Shown: one piece after another, positions 32,716 to 40,166 of the stretch
Position numbering within the stretch: position 1 is the first letter of the stretch
Layout of the letters: every line of letters starts with the position of its first letter
Assembly: GCF_000719775.1 (NCBI RefSeq)
Contig: NZ_JOHR01000031.1
Coordinates: 1 to 56,111, forward strand
Direction of reading: 5' to 3'
Length of the DNA: 56,111 bases
Source of the DNA: Streptomyces sp. NRRL F-5135
Lineage (GTDB): Bacteria; Actinomycetota; Actinomycetes; Streptomycetales; Streptomycetaceae
Notes under the pieces: generated by a model
The model's database searches: none
Seen by the model: only the letters and a program-made list of their open reading frames with translations
Told to the model about the DNA's origin: nothing
Position numbers and translations under genes: made by a program

Positions 32716-32930
32716 CAGTCGGTCGCCGCCTCATCGACGGGGAGGGCGCCTTGCTCGATGAGATACGTGCCTGCTTCGACGAGGGTCTCGCCGAGCGCTC
32801 GGTAGACGTCTTTGAGGTGGAGGGTTTCGTCGCGGAGTGTCACGGTGAGGGTGCCGATGCGGCCGCCGATCGGGGTGGCGCCGGGGAGACAGGTGGTGAC
32901 TTCTACGGGTGCTTCGATTTCTGCGGCCAT
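32715..32930 (-). CDS. Small hypothetical protein
   Basis: 71 aa; ATG at 32930 follows GGGAG. Ends with TYLIEQGALPVDEAATD. Probably one alpha/beta domain. Function unknown. Confidence 0.55.
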   Translation of the reverse strand: MAAEIEAPVEVTTCLPGATPIGGRIGTLTVTLRDETLHLKDVYRALGETLVEAGTYLIEQGALPVDEAATD

Positions 32931-33062
32931 GGCGCGGGCTCCCTTCATCGGACCTCGGGTTTGTGTCCGCCCGGCCCCCCACTTGGGCCGGGCGGGCGTG
33001 CGGCCCGAGCGCTGGGGGCGCTACGAGGGCCATCCTGCGCTCGACCACCGCGCGCAGGAGTT

Positions 33063-33305
33063 TCAGGCGGCCAGTAAGGGTGTTGCGTCGATGACTGGCG
33101 GCGTGGGGGCGGGTGTGACGAGTTCGCGGGTGTCGCGGTCGCGCCGGGCTTCGGGGAGTTCGGCGAGGTCGTAGAGGACGCCGTTGCGTCGCTGTGGGTT
33201 GTGGTGCCGGGTGAGCCGGCCTTCGGTGGCCCACCGGCGGATGGTGGTGGTCGGGCGGCCGGTCCAGTAGGCGGCGAGGTCTTCGGGTACGAGCTGCGGG
33301 GGCAC
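33063..33305 (-). CDS. Helix-turn-helix (MerR/excisionase-like) protein
   Basis: 80 aa DNA-binding protein. PEDLAAYWTGRPTTTIRRWA is a winged-helix HTH_17-type segment, followed by the wing GRLTRHHNPQRRNGVLYDL. Such proteins act as excisionases or as regulators. The gene is the first of the leftward 33-28 kb series and is served by the promoter at 33384-33413. Confidence 0.75.
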   Translation of the reverse strand: MPPQLVPEDLAAYWTGRPTTTIRRWATEGRLTRHHNPQRRNGVLYDLAELPEARRDRDTRELVTPAPTPPVIDATPLLAA

Positions 33306-33331
33306 TCGATCACCCCCCCCGGGCGCACGAA

Positions 33332-33355
33332 AGGGCCGCCAGTGGTGGCGGCCCT
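33332..33355. terminator. Hairpin in leader of HTH gene
   Basis: AGGGCCGCCA and TGGCGGCCCT form a perfect ten-base stem with a four-base loop, between the predicted promoter and the HTH start. On the minus strand TTTCG follows, so it could act as an attenuator. Confidence 0.55.
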
Positions 33356-33383
33356 CCAGACACAGCGAGATCGATTGGAGCAG

Positions 33384-33413
33384 ACGATACGCTCAGGGCT
33401 GATCAAATGGCAA
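33384..33413 (-). promoter_or_regulatory. Promoter with array-type operator in spacer
   Basis: TTGCCA (33408-33413) and TATCGT (33384-33389) stand 18 bases apart on the minus strand. The spacer is almost exactly CGCTCAGGGCTGATCA on the plus strand (33390-33405), which matches 14 of 16 positions of a unit of the repeat array at 43108. This suggests repression by the same factor. Confidence 0.5.
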
Positions 33414-33440
33414 GTCGTGTTGCTGAAGCGGCAGTCCGTC

Positions 33441-33707
33441 TCACGAGAGCTGGTCGATGTCCAGGGCTCCTCGAAAGCGGTGCCCGCACGGCTTCACGTT
33501 GATGAGGATCGCTCGCTCGTCCACCTCGAACTGTGGCGGCTCGACCATCGAATCCATCTGCTCCACGACCGCATTGCACTCGGGGCACGCCGGGAGCGGC
33601 GGATAGTCGGGCTGCTGGAGAACGCGGTCGATGATGTCGCGCTCGCGTCGCTCAAGAGTCCTTCGGATGCTGGCGACTTGCTCTGAGCCAAGTTCGATGC
33701 GACTCAC
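33441..33707 (-). CDS. Small zinc-ribbon protein
   Basis: 88 aa. GTG start follows AAGGGG by seven bases. A helical N-terminus (VASIRRTLERRERDIIDRV) is followed by CPECNAVVEQM and a later VKPCGHRF, a CxxC...CxH zinc ribbon. Likely a small nucleic-acid or protein-binding module; role unknown. Confidence 0.65.
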   Translation of the reverse strand: MSRIELGSEQVASIRRTLERRERDIIDRVLQQPDYPPLPACPECNAVVEQMDSMVEPPQFEVDERAILINVKPCGHRFRGALDIDQLS

Positions 33708-34417
33708 GCTGCTACCCCTTCTCCCTGTTCGGTCTGAGCGAGTACCTGTTCTTGTGCGGCACGGAGTTCCCGCCACTCCCCCAGCGTCTCCCACCGGGTC
33801 CCGCAACCTCCGCAGCGGACGCGGTGGGAGGCGCCCGAGGCGGTGAGCGGTGTCCAGCACGGCTCACCGTCGTCACCACGGACGGGGCAGTTGCCGATCT
33901 GCACCCGGCCGGGCCGGCGTTCGTCGCGGGCGAGGGCGGCGCATTCGGCGTGGAGCCGTCGGATTTCTTCGATGTCGTCGGCCACTGATTCGTAACTGGA
34001 GCACGCCCACAGCAGGTTGTTGCCGAGGAACTCCACCAGCTGCGGCACCGCCTGCGCCGGGGAGCCGCGCCACGGCGCGACTGTCCAGCCGAGCGCCTGC
34101 CGCCACGCGTCCTCTACCGCTGCAAGCCGGGTCGCGACACCGCCGGGGCCGACGAGGGCGAGGACGTCAAGCCGTGGTGGGATGGGCGGCGTCTTGGAGC
34201 TGGAGGTGCCGGCGTCGGGCCGTCGGGCGCCGCGCATCAACGCTGCGGTGGTGTCGAGTTGCTGGAAGAGGCTGGGGAGTTCGGCTATCCGCTGCGCTGT
34301 CTTCTCCTCGCAGGGCCGGCAGGCGTGGCGGCCGAGTTCGACGTTCCACAGTTCGCGTCCGCAGGCGGCGCAGGTCGGCCAGGTGTAGTCGTCGGCGGGG
34401 AGGTTGGGGTCGTGCAT
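33704..34417 (-). CDS. Hypothetical protein with two zinc ribbons
   Basis: 237 aa. N-terminal CAACGRELW...CRPCEEK and C-terminal RVRCGGCGTRWETL ribbons flank a helical core. Between them lies GNCPVRGDDGEPCWTPL. Overlaps the next gene by GTGA. Such ribbon-rich proteins are common in Streptomyces phages. Function unknown. Confidence 0.65.
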   Translation of the reverse strand: MHDPNLPADDYTWPTCAACGRELWNVELGRHACRPCEEKTAQRIAELPSLFQQLDTTAALMRGARRPDAGTSSSKTPPIPPRLDVLALVGPGGVATRLAAVEDAWRQALGWTVAPWRGSPAQAVPQLVEFLGNNLLWACSSYESVADDIEEIRRLHAECAALARDERRPGRVQIGNCPVRGDDGEPCWTPLTASGASHRVRCGGCGTRWETLGEWRELRAAQEQVLAQTEQGEGVAA

Positions 34418-34521
34418 GGTGTGCGGCTCCTCGGCGGTGGTACGGGAAGCGTGGCCACTACTGGGTCAATTGTGCACGCACAGGTTGACAACGGCGGGGT
34501 ATGGCCGTGACGGGCATGCGT

Positions 34522-34551
34522 GAGGCCCGCCACCGGATCATGGCGGGCCTC
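34522..34551. terminator. Hairpin terminator
   Basis: GAGGCCCGCCA and TGGCGGGCCTC form an 11-base stem with an eight-base loop in the 146-base gap between two leftward genes. Confidence 0.6.
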
Positions 34552-34563
34552 AAGGCGGGGCGG

Positions 34564-34752
34564 TCACTGCGTCTGTCGTCGGACGGTCACGTGCTGCCAG
34601 AGGTAGCCGCTGATCTGGTCGGTGTCGCCGGGGTTGGTGACGATGGTGGGTGCGGCACTGCGGTCGAGGGCGCGGACGGCGGTTTCACCGTCGTTGTGGA
34701 TGATGATGTCGCCGATGCGGAGGTCGTCGGCGGGGATGTGCAGGTCGGTCAC
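34564..34752 (-). CDS. Small hypothetical protein
   Basis: 62 aa, GTG start coupled to the upstream stop. Beta-rich (LRIGDIIIHNDGETAVRAL), recalling small SH3-like or surface-barrel proteins such as the one at 35708-35917. Function unknown. Confidence 0.6.
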   Translation of the reverse strand: MTDLHIPADDLRIGDIIIHNDGETAVRALDRSAAPTIVTNPGDTDQISGYLWQHVTVRRQTQ

Positions 34753-35033
34753 GGCTGCTCCTTGCTGGTGATCCACCGCTGCCATGCGCCGAGTCCGGCG
34801 GCGGCGGCTTTCTCTCGGTTGGTTTCGGCTCGGCTGGACCAGGTGCTGCTGCCGGCGAGCCGCCACCGCCACCCGCTGCGCCGGCCGCCACGGTAGGAGG
34901 GTTCGATGACGACGAGCAGCCGGCCGCTGGAGATGACGTGCCAGATTCGGGTGTCCGCCCAGTCGGGGGCTTTGACGAGTTCGGAGGTGTCGATGATGGC
35001 GCGGGCCGTCTTCGTCGAGAGGGGGCGGGGCAC
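34749..35033 (-). CDS. Hypothetical protein
   Basis: 94 aa; helical N-terminus, then RIWHVISSGRLLVVIEPSY and a basic, Trp-rich C-terminus. Overlaps the next gene by four bases. Not recognised. Confidence 0.6.
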   Translation of the reverse strand: MPRPLSTKTARAIIDTSELVKAPDWADTRIWHVISSGRLLVVIEPSYRGGRRSGWRWRLAGSSTWSSRAETNREKAAAAGLGAWQRWITSKEQP

Positions 35034-35040
35034 GTTGTCC

Positions 35041-35289
35041 TCACTTCCCGGTGAAGTGGTCGGTGCAGTCCGGGCAGAAGTGGTATCTGGGTGCGGCCCA
35101 GTGCGCTTCGATTTCGGCTCGGGTTCGGAGGGTCATGTACGGCTCGCGGAATTCATCGCGATCGGTGATTCGGCTGTGGGTGCGGATGTTCGGGTTGCAG
35201 CGGGCGCGCTGGTCGGGGCCGAAGCGGTGCAGGTCGTATGCGTCGTCTACTGTGCCCGCCCACTCGCGGACGTCCTCAGTGGCGGTCAT
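35041..35289 (-). CDS. Hypothetical Cys/His protein
   Basis: 82 aa ending in YHFCPDCTDHFTGK, a half zinc finger that might pair with an upstream His. Start ATG overlaps the upstream stop. Unknown role. Confidence 0.6.
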   Translation of the reverse strand: MTATEDVREWAGTVDDAYDLHRFGPDQRARCNPNIRTHSRITDRDEFREPYMTLRTRAEIEAHWAAPRYHFCPDCTDHFTGK

Positions 35290-35411
35290 CGCTGCGGCCC
35301 CGGGTTGGAGAAGTGGTCTTCGACCTCGCAGTCGCCTTCTGGGTGAAAGGGGCAGCAGTCGTCCGGGACGTTCACGTGCTCGAAGTCCTCGTAGCTGTCG
35401 TCGTCGCTCAT
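35286..35411 (-). CDS. Short acidic Cys/His protein
   Basis: 41 aa (MSDDDSYEDFEHVNVPDD, then CCPFHPEGDCEVEDH). GGAGG precedes the ATG at 35411. The Cys/His spacing could bind a metal ion. Function unknown. Confidence 0.6.
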   Translation of the reverse strand: MSDDDSYEDFEHVNVPDDCCPFHPEGDCEVEDHFSNPGPQR

Positions 35412-35467
35412 GCTGTTCCTCCGGGTCGGTGGGCCGCCGTGCGTTCGACACAGCGGCCCGTGGCAGG

Positions 35468-35704
35468 TCAGGGGGTGGGTGCGTCGATCAGGGCACGGCA
35501 TTCCTGGCACCACTTTTCGTCGGCCGCTTCGAGGTTCAGCGGCACGTCACGGTTCGGCGCCGGTGCCACGATGCCCTCGGTGCTACTGCATGCGATGGCG
35601 TGGAAGTCGCAGTCGTCGGTGCAGCGGAGTCCGGCGGGCTTGTGCCAAATGGTCTGGTCGGGTGTCCGGCCGTGGCCGGGGACACGTTCTGGTGTGGCGA
35701 GCAT
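35468..35704 (-). CDS. Hypothetical zinc-binding protein
   Basis: 78 aa with LRCTDDCDFHAIAC and WCQECRALID. Likely a small zinc protein. It begins four bases after the stop of the neighbouring gene. Confidence 0.6.
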   Translation of the reverse strand: MLATPERVPGHGRTPDQTIWHKPAGLRCTDDCDFHAIACSSTEGIVAPAPNRDVPLNLEAADEKWCQECRALIDAPTP

Positions 35705-35707
35705 GGT

Positions 35708-35917
35708 TTACTCCTCGGTCTCAGGGGCGTGGGTGATTCGAAGGCGTGCAGCGGTGGCCCGGGTGAATCCGTAGACGAAGTCGCCGCAGCGGACTTCGAT
35801 ACCGTGGGCGTTGATCGCGGTGATGCGGTAGTCCCGTTTACGGTTCTCCGGGAGGGTGGCGGCTTCAAAGTGGACGAAGTCGCCCACCTGGAAGGACTGG
35901 CTGTTGATCTCGATCAC
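35708..35917 (-). CDS. Small beta-barrel-like protein
   Basis: 69 aa; GTG start after GAGG. VIEINSQSFQVGDFVHFE and YRITAINAHGIEV suggest an SH3-like barrel. Coupled upstream by GTGA to a 35-residue gene. Unknown role. Confidence 0.6.
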   Translation of the reverse strand: MIEINSQSFQVGDFVHFEAATLPENRKRDYRITAINAHGIEVRCGDFVYGFTRATAARLRITHAPETEE

Positions 35918-36021
35918 GGGTATTCCTCGGTTTCGTCGTTGTCGTCGTCCTGCTCGCCCCGCGATCGGTCCCAGGCGGGAGTCTCCTCCCACCACGGGAC
36001 TGGCAGGGGCGGGGTGGTCAC
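35914..36021 (-). CDS. 35-residue acidic microprotein
   Basis: A 35-aa reading frame with GTG start and TGA stop overlapping its neighbours on both sides by GTGA. The product has VPWWEETPAWDRS then a strongly acidic tail (DDDNDETEE). The double coupling and absence of any intergenic base argue that it is translated. Below the usual gene-calling length. A DNA-mimic or protein-binding peptide is conceivable (inference). Confidence 0.6.
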   Translation of the reverse strand: MTTPPLPVPWWEETPAWDRSRGEQDDDNDETEEYP

Positions 36022-36284
36022 GGGCGAGCCGCCCTGGGCGTCTCGTGGCGGGCGGCGATGAACGCCTCCCGGTGGTTCTCCATCGCCGCGTCACGGCTCG
36101 TGGCGCGCTTCGACGACTTGTCGATGACGTAGCCGCCGATCACCATGCCGACGTGCCGCTTGTCGACACTGTCGTCGAACACGACGGTGTCGTAGTAGTC
36201 GGCGGCGATACGGATCGTCGACACCGTCAGCTCCTTGTCGCCCGCGATGACGGGACGCTGGGCGACGATCTGCGGGATGCTCAC
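36018..36284 (-). CDS. Hypothetical protein
   Basis: 88 aa, GTG start after AGGAG. Beta then helical (STIRIAADYYDTVVFDDS, GMVIGGYVIDK). Function unknown. Confidence 0.65.
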   Translation of the reverse strand: MSIPQIVAQRPVIAGDKELTVSTIRIAADYYDTVVFDDSVDKRHVGMVIGGYVIDKSSKRATSRDAAMENHREAFIAARHETPRAARP

Positions 36285-36342
36285 GGGTTTCTCCTATCGG
36301 TTCAGGCCGGGCGGGACTGCCCAGCGGGGTTGGTGCCGCGGT

Positions 36343-36624
36343 TCAGTCGTCGCCGAGGGCGATGGCGTGGACACGGCGGACGGTGAACGGCTCACCCGAG
36401 GCGACGCCCTTGCGCTCCATCTCGTCACACAAGTCCAAGACCTTGTTGAGGCGTTCGGCGGTCTCGGACTCCCGCTCGAAGCGGGCCAGGACCTCCACCG
36501 CGCCCGCGTGCGTGTGGGTGGCGCACAGAATGTTCAGCAGGTAGTCGCGGGCAGTCATCTGGCGGCGCGCTTCGAGCTTCGCGCGGACACGGGCCTTAGT
36601 GGCTGCCTTATCTTCGGCGTTCAT
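36343..36624 (-). CDS. Small helical protein
   Basis: 93 aa, helical (DYLLNILCATHTHAGAVEVL). ATG at 36624 lies six bases after GGAG and overlaps the upstream stop by four bases. Function unknown. Confidence 0.65.
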   Translation of the reverse strand: MNAEDKAATKARVRAKLEARRQMTARDYLLNILCATHTHAGAVEVLARFERESETAERLNKVLDLCDEMERKGVASGEPFTVRRVHAIALGDD

Positions 36625-37021
36625 GAACATCTCCTGTCGATACGGGCCAGTCGTGCGGGTGCACGGCCGGCGGGGGTCGGGGTTAGGCGGGTGTGTGTGG
36701 CGGTGCGGGCCTCCAGGGCGGCGATCCGGGCCGTCGCCTCCCGCAACTCGGCCTTCAGCCGCTGCACCGCCGACGGCGGCGCCGACCCGATGTCGGGGCG
36801 GGCTCCGGGGCGGGCATCCGGGGGGTGCGGGACGGCAACGGAAGCCGGTAGGAGTAGCCGTCCGCCGGCGGGTTGTACTTGCACCAGGTGGCGGTTTCGG
36901 TCCGCCACTTCTGTGCGGCGACCGCGCCCCGTCTCGGGACTTCCGCCACGATCGTCGACGAGCCGCCCGGCCCGTCGAGGACCAGACGCACCCACAGCAC
37001 GGGCAGAGTGATCGCGGACAT
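36621..37021 (-). pseudogene. Hypothetical gene with apparent frameshift
   Basis: The first frame (from ATG 37021) reads MSAITLPVLWVRLVLDG..., then runs into low-complexity Arg near 36790 and stops at 36755. The second frame reads PSAVQRLKAELREATARIAAL, an evident coiled coil, and ends at 36621 overlapping the next start. The frames differ by one base (-1). A run of six G at 36820-36825 (plus strand) is the likely indel site; seven would join both halves. Two separate genes are possible but the second has no ribosome binding site. Confidence 0.5.
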
Positions 37022-37121
37022 GAGGGCTCCTCAGGCGGTGAGGCGCAGGTTGCGCTTTCACGCGTTGCGTTCACTGCGTTTCACCTGGCGGCGGACCGTC
37101 TTGCGGCCCTTGCCAGGCTGG

Positions 37122-37190
37122 CTAGCCGCAGCAGTAACAGTCGTGGCCTCCGGGGCCGTTCGGGCAGTGACGGCCGATCATGCGGGGCAT
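37122..37190 (-). CDS. 22-residue Cys-rich microprotein
   Basis: A 22-aa frame (MPRMIGRHCPNGPGGHDCYCCG with Cys9, 18, 20, 21, and His8, 16) preceded by AGGAG at ideal distance. The Cys/His pattern suggests a metal-binding knuckle. Too short for standard callers. Downstream 37022-37121 has only fragmentary frames. Confidence 0.5.
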   Translation of the reverse strand: MPRMIGRHCPNGPGGHDCYCCG

Positions 37191-37213
37191 CGGGTTCTCC
37201 TAGCTGTGGCGTC

Positions 37214-37894
37214 TCATGACGTTGGTGTCGTGGCGGTCGTTGCTTGGTCATCGCGCAAGCGGTTGATGGTGCGGGCCACGACGTCGTGGAGGTCGTCGGC
37301 CGTGCGGCCGGGTGCGTCATTCCAGACCGTGACGTCGTCCACTCCGAGGGTTTCCGCTAGGGCAGCCGTGGCCGCATCTGCGAGAACGCTCGGCCCGTAT
37401 GCCGTGGGAGGACGCGGATCACCTTCGGCCGCGATATTGATAGCCCCCCGCGCGCAGACACGGCACTGGCTGGGGTCCAGGTCATCGCCGTACTCCTGGT
37501 CGGTGTCGTGGAAGGTAGAGGCGTCGCCCTGGCACCAGCCGTTGGTGATAAGCACGGTGAGGGCCTTGTCGAGGACGTCGGCGGTCTCCGCCTGGGTGGG
37601 CACGTAGGGCGGAATGGGCAGCTGCGGACCGTCGAAGCCGTCGAATGAGCCGTCATGGGCGTAGATGGCGTCGACGATGGTCTTGGTGAGGGTCGCGTTC
37701 GGGCTGGTCCAGTCGGCCTTGCCCTGGATCGCCTTGACGAATGCCTGTGCGGTCGACGGGCTGGCCCACGTTGCTGGCATGCGTCGGTTGGACGGTGGAT
37801 GGATGACGAAGCAGGCGTCGGGGTGGTCCGGGAAAAGTGGCGCAGGCGCAGCCCTGATGACGAGGCCGGGGACATCGGTGGGGCGGGCAGTCAC
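37214..37894 (-). CDS. DUF6197-like protein
   Basis: 226 aa; GTG at 37894 follows AAGGAG. The middle and end fit the DUF6197 pattern: a helix leading to NGWCQGDAS, CARGAINIAAEGDP, and a closing VWNDAPGRTADDLHDVV. The N-terminal 90 residues are extra. DUF6197 proteins are widespread in actinobacteria and their phages with no known function. Two further copies occur at 41513-42022 and 48752-49294. Confidence 0.7.
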   Translation of the reverse strand: MTARPTDVPGLVIRAAPAPLFPDHPDACFVIHPPSNRRMPATWASPSTAQAFVKAIQGKADWTSPNATLTKTIVDAIYAHDGSFDGFDGPQLPIPPYVPTQAETADVLDKALTVLITNGWCQGDASTFHDTDQEYGDDLDPSQCRVCARGAINIAAEGDPRPPTAYGPSVLADAATAALAETLGVDDVTVWNDAPGRTADDLHDVVARTINRLRDDQATTATTPTS

Positions 37895-38004
37895 TTCTCG
37901 TACTCCTTCCGGCTTGGGGGATGGTTGGGGTTCCGTAGCCCTGCGGCGCGACCGTGGCAGGCCGCGGGGCTTCTTCCTGGCACCAACCTCGCGAGATGGC
38001 ACAC

Positions 38005-38205
38005 CTAGTTGGCGAACGGGCAGTCGGGGCGGGGGCAGGAGCAGCGGACCAACTCGTGCGTGTCCATCCGCGAGACCAGCAGGTACGGCCGGCCGAGGTT
38101 CGAAACCTTCACGTGCATGAAAGAGAAGGGGATCCCGTCGATCTCCCGGTTCCAGGCGTGCCGGACGCGGTTCTCCATCTCACCTGTACGCGGACCGATC
38201 TTCAT
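38005..38205 (-). CDS. Small hypothetical protein
   Basis: 66 aa with SD GAGGAG. A C-terminal CSCPRPDCPF may bind metal. The middle is beta (SFMHVKVSNLGRPYLLVSR). Unknown function. Confidence 0.6.
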   Translation of the reverse strand: MKIGPRTGEMENRVRHAWNREIDGIPFSFMHVKVSNLGRPYLLVSRMDTHELVRCSCPRPDCPFAN

Positions 38206-38248
38206 GGAGTGCTCCTCAAGCAGGGTGGTCTGGCAGGTCGGGGCGTTC

Positions 38249-39064
38249 TCAGGCGGCATTCCAGAGCCGGTCGGCGGCGATGGTGTGCGCGGCGGCGAGG
38301 AGCCGGCGGGCGGGCCTGGCGCCGAGCCGCGCAGTCAGGTCGGCCTGCGCGTCCGCGTCGTCGACCGTCGGGTCGAGAAGGAGTTCGGCGACCTGGTCGG
38401 GCGTCGGGATGGTGCGGGCCGCCACGGACTCCGGGTCGAGTGCTGTGACGTGGTCGTGGCCGACGTGCAGCGCGACAGGCTCGTACAGGCCGGGCACATG
38501 CAGTTCGTAGCCGCGGCAGCTCAACTCGTCGCAGTCGCAGCCGTATACCTGGAACTCGGAGATCCCGATGTCGGAGAACGTCATGGCGAAGGTGCCGTGG
38601 TAGCGCACGGGGGTGCCGTTGCGGAGCCGCGTCGGCGCGGTCGGCGCCTTGTACGGCTCGGGCTCGACGTCGGCAGGGAGGCCCTGTCCGGCCTGCTGTC
38701 GGGCGTTGACGATCTGTGCGGCACCGTGGCGCAGGTTGCGCGTCCAGCCGGCCGGGAAGTAGTCGCCGTTCACCACGTCGTACCACTCGACGTGCACGCG
38801 GGTGCCCGCGCCCTGGAAGAGGAAGCCGACAGTGCCGGCCTTAGGGTGGACGACCTTCCAACCGCGCATGGTGAGGCGGAACTGTTCCTCGTGCCAGCCG
38901 CGGGTGTTGAGCGCGTCGGTCGCCCACTCCCACTCGGCCAGCTCCGGGGGGAGCATGCCCACGAGTTCGACGGTGACGTCTCCGACGGCGCGTAGGACCA
39001 TTTCGTCCGCGTTGTTCCGCTCGCCGGCGGTGACGTTGCGGGTGGTGAAGGAATAGGCCTTCAT
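38249..39064 (-). CDS. Hypothetical protein
   Basis: 271 aa. Alternating strands in the first half (KAYSFTTRNVTAGERN, GTVGFLFQGAGTRVHVEWY), a Cys motif VYGCDCDELSCRGYELHV near 178, and a helical C-terminus (TPDQVAELLLDPTVDD). No catalytic motif is evident. Confidence 0.65.
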   Translation of the reverse strand: MKAYSFTTRNVTAGERNNADEMVLRAVGDVTVELVGMLPPELAEWEWATDALNTRGWHEEQFRLTMRGWKVVHPKAGTVGFLFQGAGTRVHVEWYDVVNGDYFPAGWTRNLRHGAAQIVNARQQAGQGLPADVEPEPYKAPTAPTRLRNGTPVRYHGTFAMTFSDIGISEFQVYGCDCDELSCRGYELHVPGLYEPVALHVGHDHVTALDPESVAARTIPTPDQVAELLLDPTVDDADAQADLTARLGARPARRLLAAAHTIAADRLWNAA

Positions 39065-39135
39065 GCGGGTCCCCCTCGGTCTGGTGTGTGGTGGTTCGGC
39101 GGGCCCGACCTCCCCTGGTCGGGCCCGTGGGTGGG

Positions 39136-39357
39136 TCAGGCAGTGAGTCGAGCGGCCAGCGCGCGCAGGTCGCCCATGGTGAGGCCGGTGCGGACGCCGT
39201 CGCCGTAGATACCGTTCGTCGCCTCGATCATCAGCCGGTTGTCCGGCTCGTCGGCGTACACCGTCAGCACGTGGGCCAGTGCCTCCTCGGCGGTGGCGGG
39301 GGCGTCGCCGTACTGCTCCATCGCCTCGCGGCGGATGCTGTCCATGGCTCGGGACAT
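39136..39357 (-). CDS. Small helical protein, first gene of leftward operon
   Basis: 73 aa; ATG at 39357 follows GAGGAGG. Acidic and helical (AMDSIRREAMEQYGDAPATAEEALAHV). Its promoter lies inside the palindromic operator region, so it is probably under direct control of the divergent ribbon-helix-helix protein. Confidence 0.7.
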   Translation of the reverse strand: MSRAMDSIRREAMEQYGDAPATAEEALAHVLTVYADEPDNRLMIEATNGIYGDGVRTGLTMGDLRALAARLTA

Positions 39358-39374
39358 GTCGACCTCCTCGGTTC

Positions 39375-39443
39375 GTGTATATGCACCATACCCCCTAGTG
39401 CATATACACAGCAAGTCTTATGGTGGAACTCATGCATATACAT
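39375..39443. promoter_or_regulatory. Divergent promoters with three palindromic operator sites
   Basis: Site 1 GTGTATATGCAC (39375-39386) and site 2 GTGCATATACAC (39398-39409) are exact reverse complements. Site 3 ATGCATATACAT (39432-39443) matches site 2 at 10 of 12 positions. A leftward promoter, TTGCTG (39409-39414) with 18-base spacer and TATGGT (39385-39390), is overlapped by sites 1 and 2. For the rightward gene TACGAT (39447-39452) ends six bases before the ATG, next to site 3. This is the classic layout of an autoregulating repressor that also controls the divergent operon. Confidence 0.75.
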
Positions 39444-39458
39444 CCCTACGATGGGTCC

Positions 39459-39698
39459 ATGGCCAAGCAGAACACCGAGCGGCACACCCCACTCCGACCG
39501 CTACGGATCCCCGACGACGAGTGGGAAGCCCTCGGCAATGCCGTCGGCGAGCGCAACCGAACTCGCCTCATCCGGGAGTACATTCGCTGGTACCTGCGCT
39601 GGCCCGACAGTCCCCAGCCGTCCCGTCCACCCGAGCAGATCGGCGCCCCCGGTATCACTAAGAAGAGCGACCAGCAGAAGCAGGAAGAGTCCTCGTGA
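39459..39698 (+). CDS. Ribbon-helix-helix regulator
   Basis: 79 aa. TPLRPLRIPDDEWEALGNAV gives the ribbon and first helix and RTRLIREYIRWYL the second helix, the Arc/MetJ-type fold that binds palindromes as dimers of dimers. I start at 39459; the message is probably leaderless. It is coupled by GTGA to a DUF6221 gene. The operators upstream make it a likely autorepressor. Confidence 0.75.
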   Translation: MAKQNTERHTPLRPLRIPDDEWEALGNAVGERNRTRLIREYIRWYLRWPDSPQPSRPPEQIGAPGITKKSDQQKQEESS

Positions 39699-40114
39699 CC
39701 GGCCTCCCAGAGTGGCTGCGCGCGCAGCTCGACGAGGACGAGCGGATCGCGCGGGCAGCGACAGCAGGCCCATGGCGGCACAACCCCGACAAGCATCACC
39801 GCATCGTCGGCACGTCCCTTCTCGAAGAGGCCGTGTTCGCCGGGCCGTCAGGCGACGATGCGATCTGCGTAGCGGCGACCGGAGAGACGGATGATCGGCA
39901 GAGCACGAAGGACGCCATCCACATCGCCGCGCATGCTCCGACGCGGGTGCTGCGCGAGATCGACGCCAAGCGGCGGCTGCTGGACTGGCTGGAACGCAAG
40001 AACGAGTGGGCCCTCGACAACAACCTGTGGTCCTGGGATGACGACGAGGCGCTCCTCCTGCTCGCCCTCCCCTACGCGGACCGGCCAGGCTACCTCCCGG
40101 AGTGGCGGCCGTAA
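39695..40114 (+). CDS. DUF6221 family protein
   Basis: 139 aa. The opening LPEWLRAQLDEDERIARAAT with GPW and later HIAAHAPTRVLREIDAKRRLLDWLE are hallmarks of DUF6221, a Streptomyces family of unknown function often found in phages and plasmids. AGGAAGAG precedes the GTG start. A shortened relative begins at 55983. Confidence 0.75.
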   Translation: MTGLPEWLRAQLDEDERIARAATAGPWRHNPDKHHRIVGTSLLEEAVFAGPSGDDAICVAATGETDDRQSTKDAIHIAAHAPTRVLREIDAKRRLLDWLERKNEWALDNNLWSWDDDEALLLLALPYADRPGYLPEWRP

Positions 40115-40166
40115 CGGCTTCCCGGATTCCCGCACAGCCCCGGTTGCCGCACGCCAGACTGCTGTC

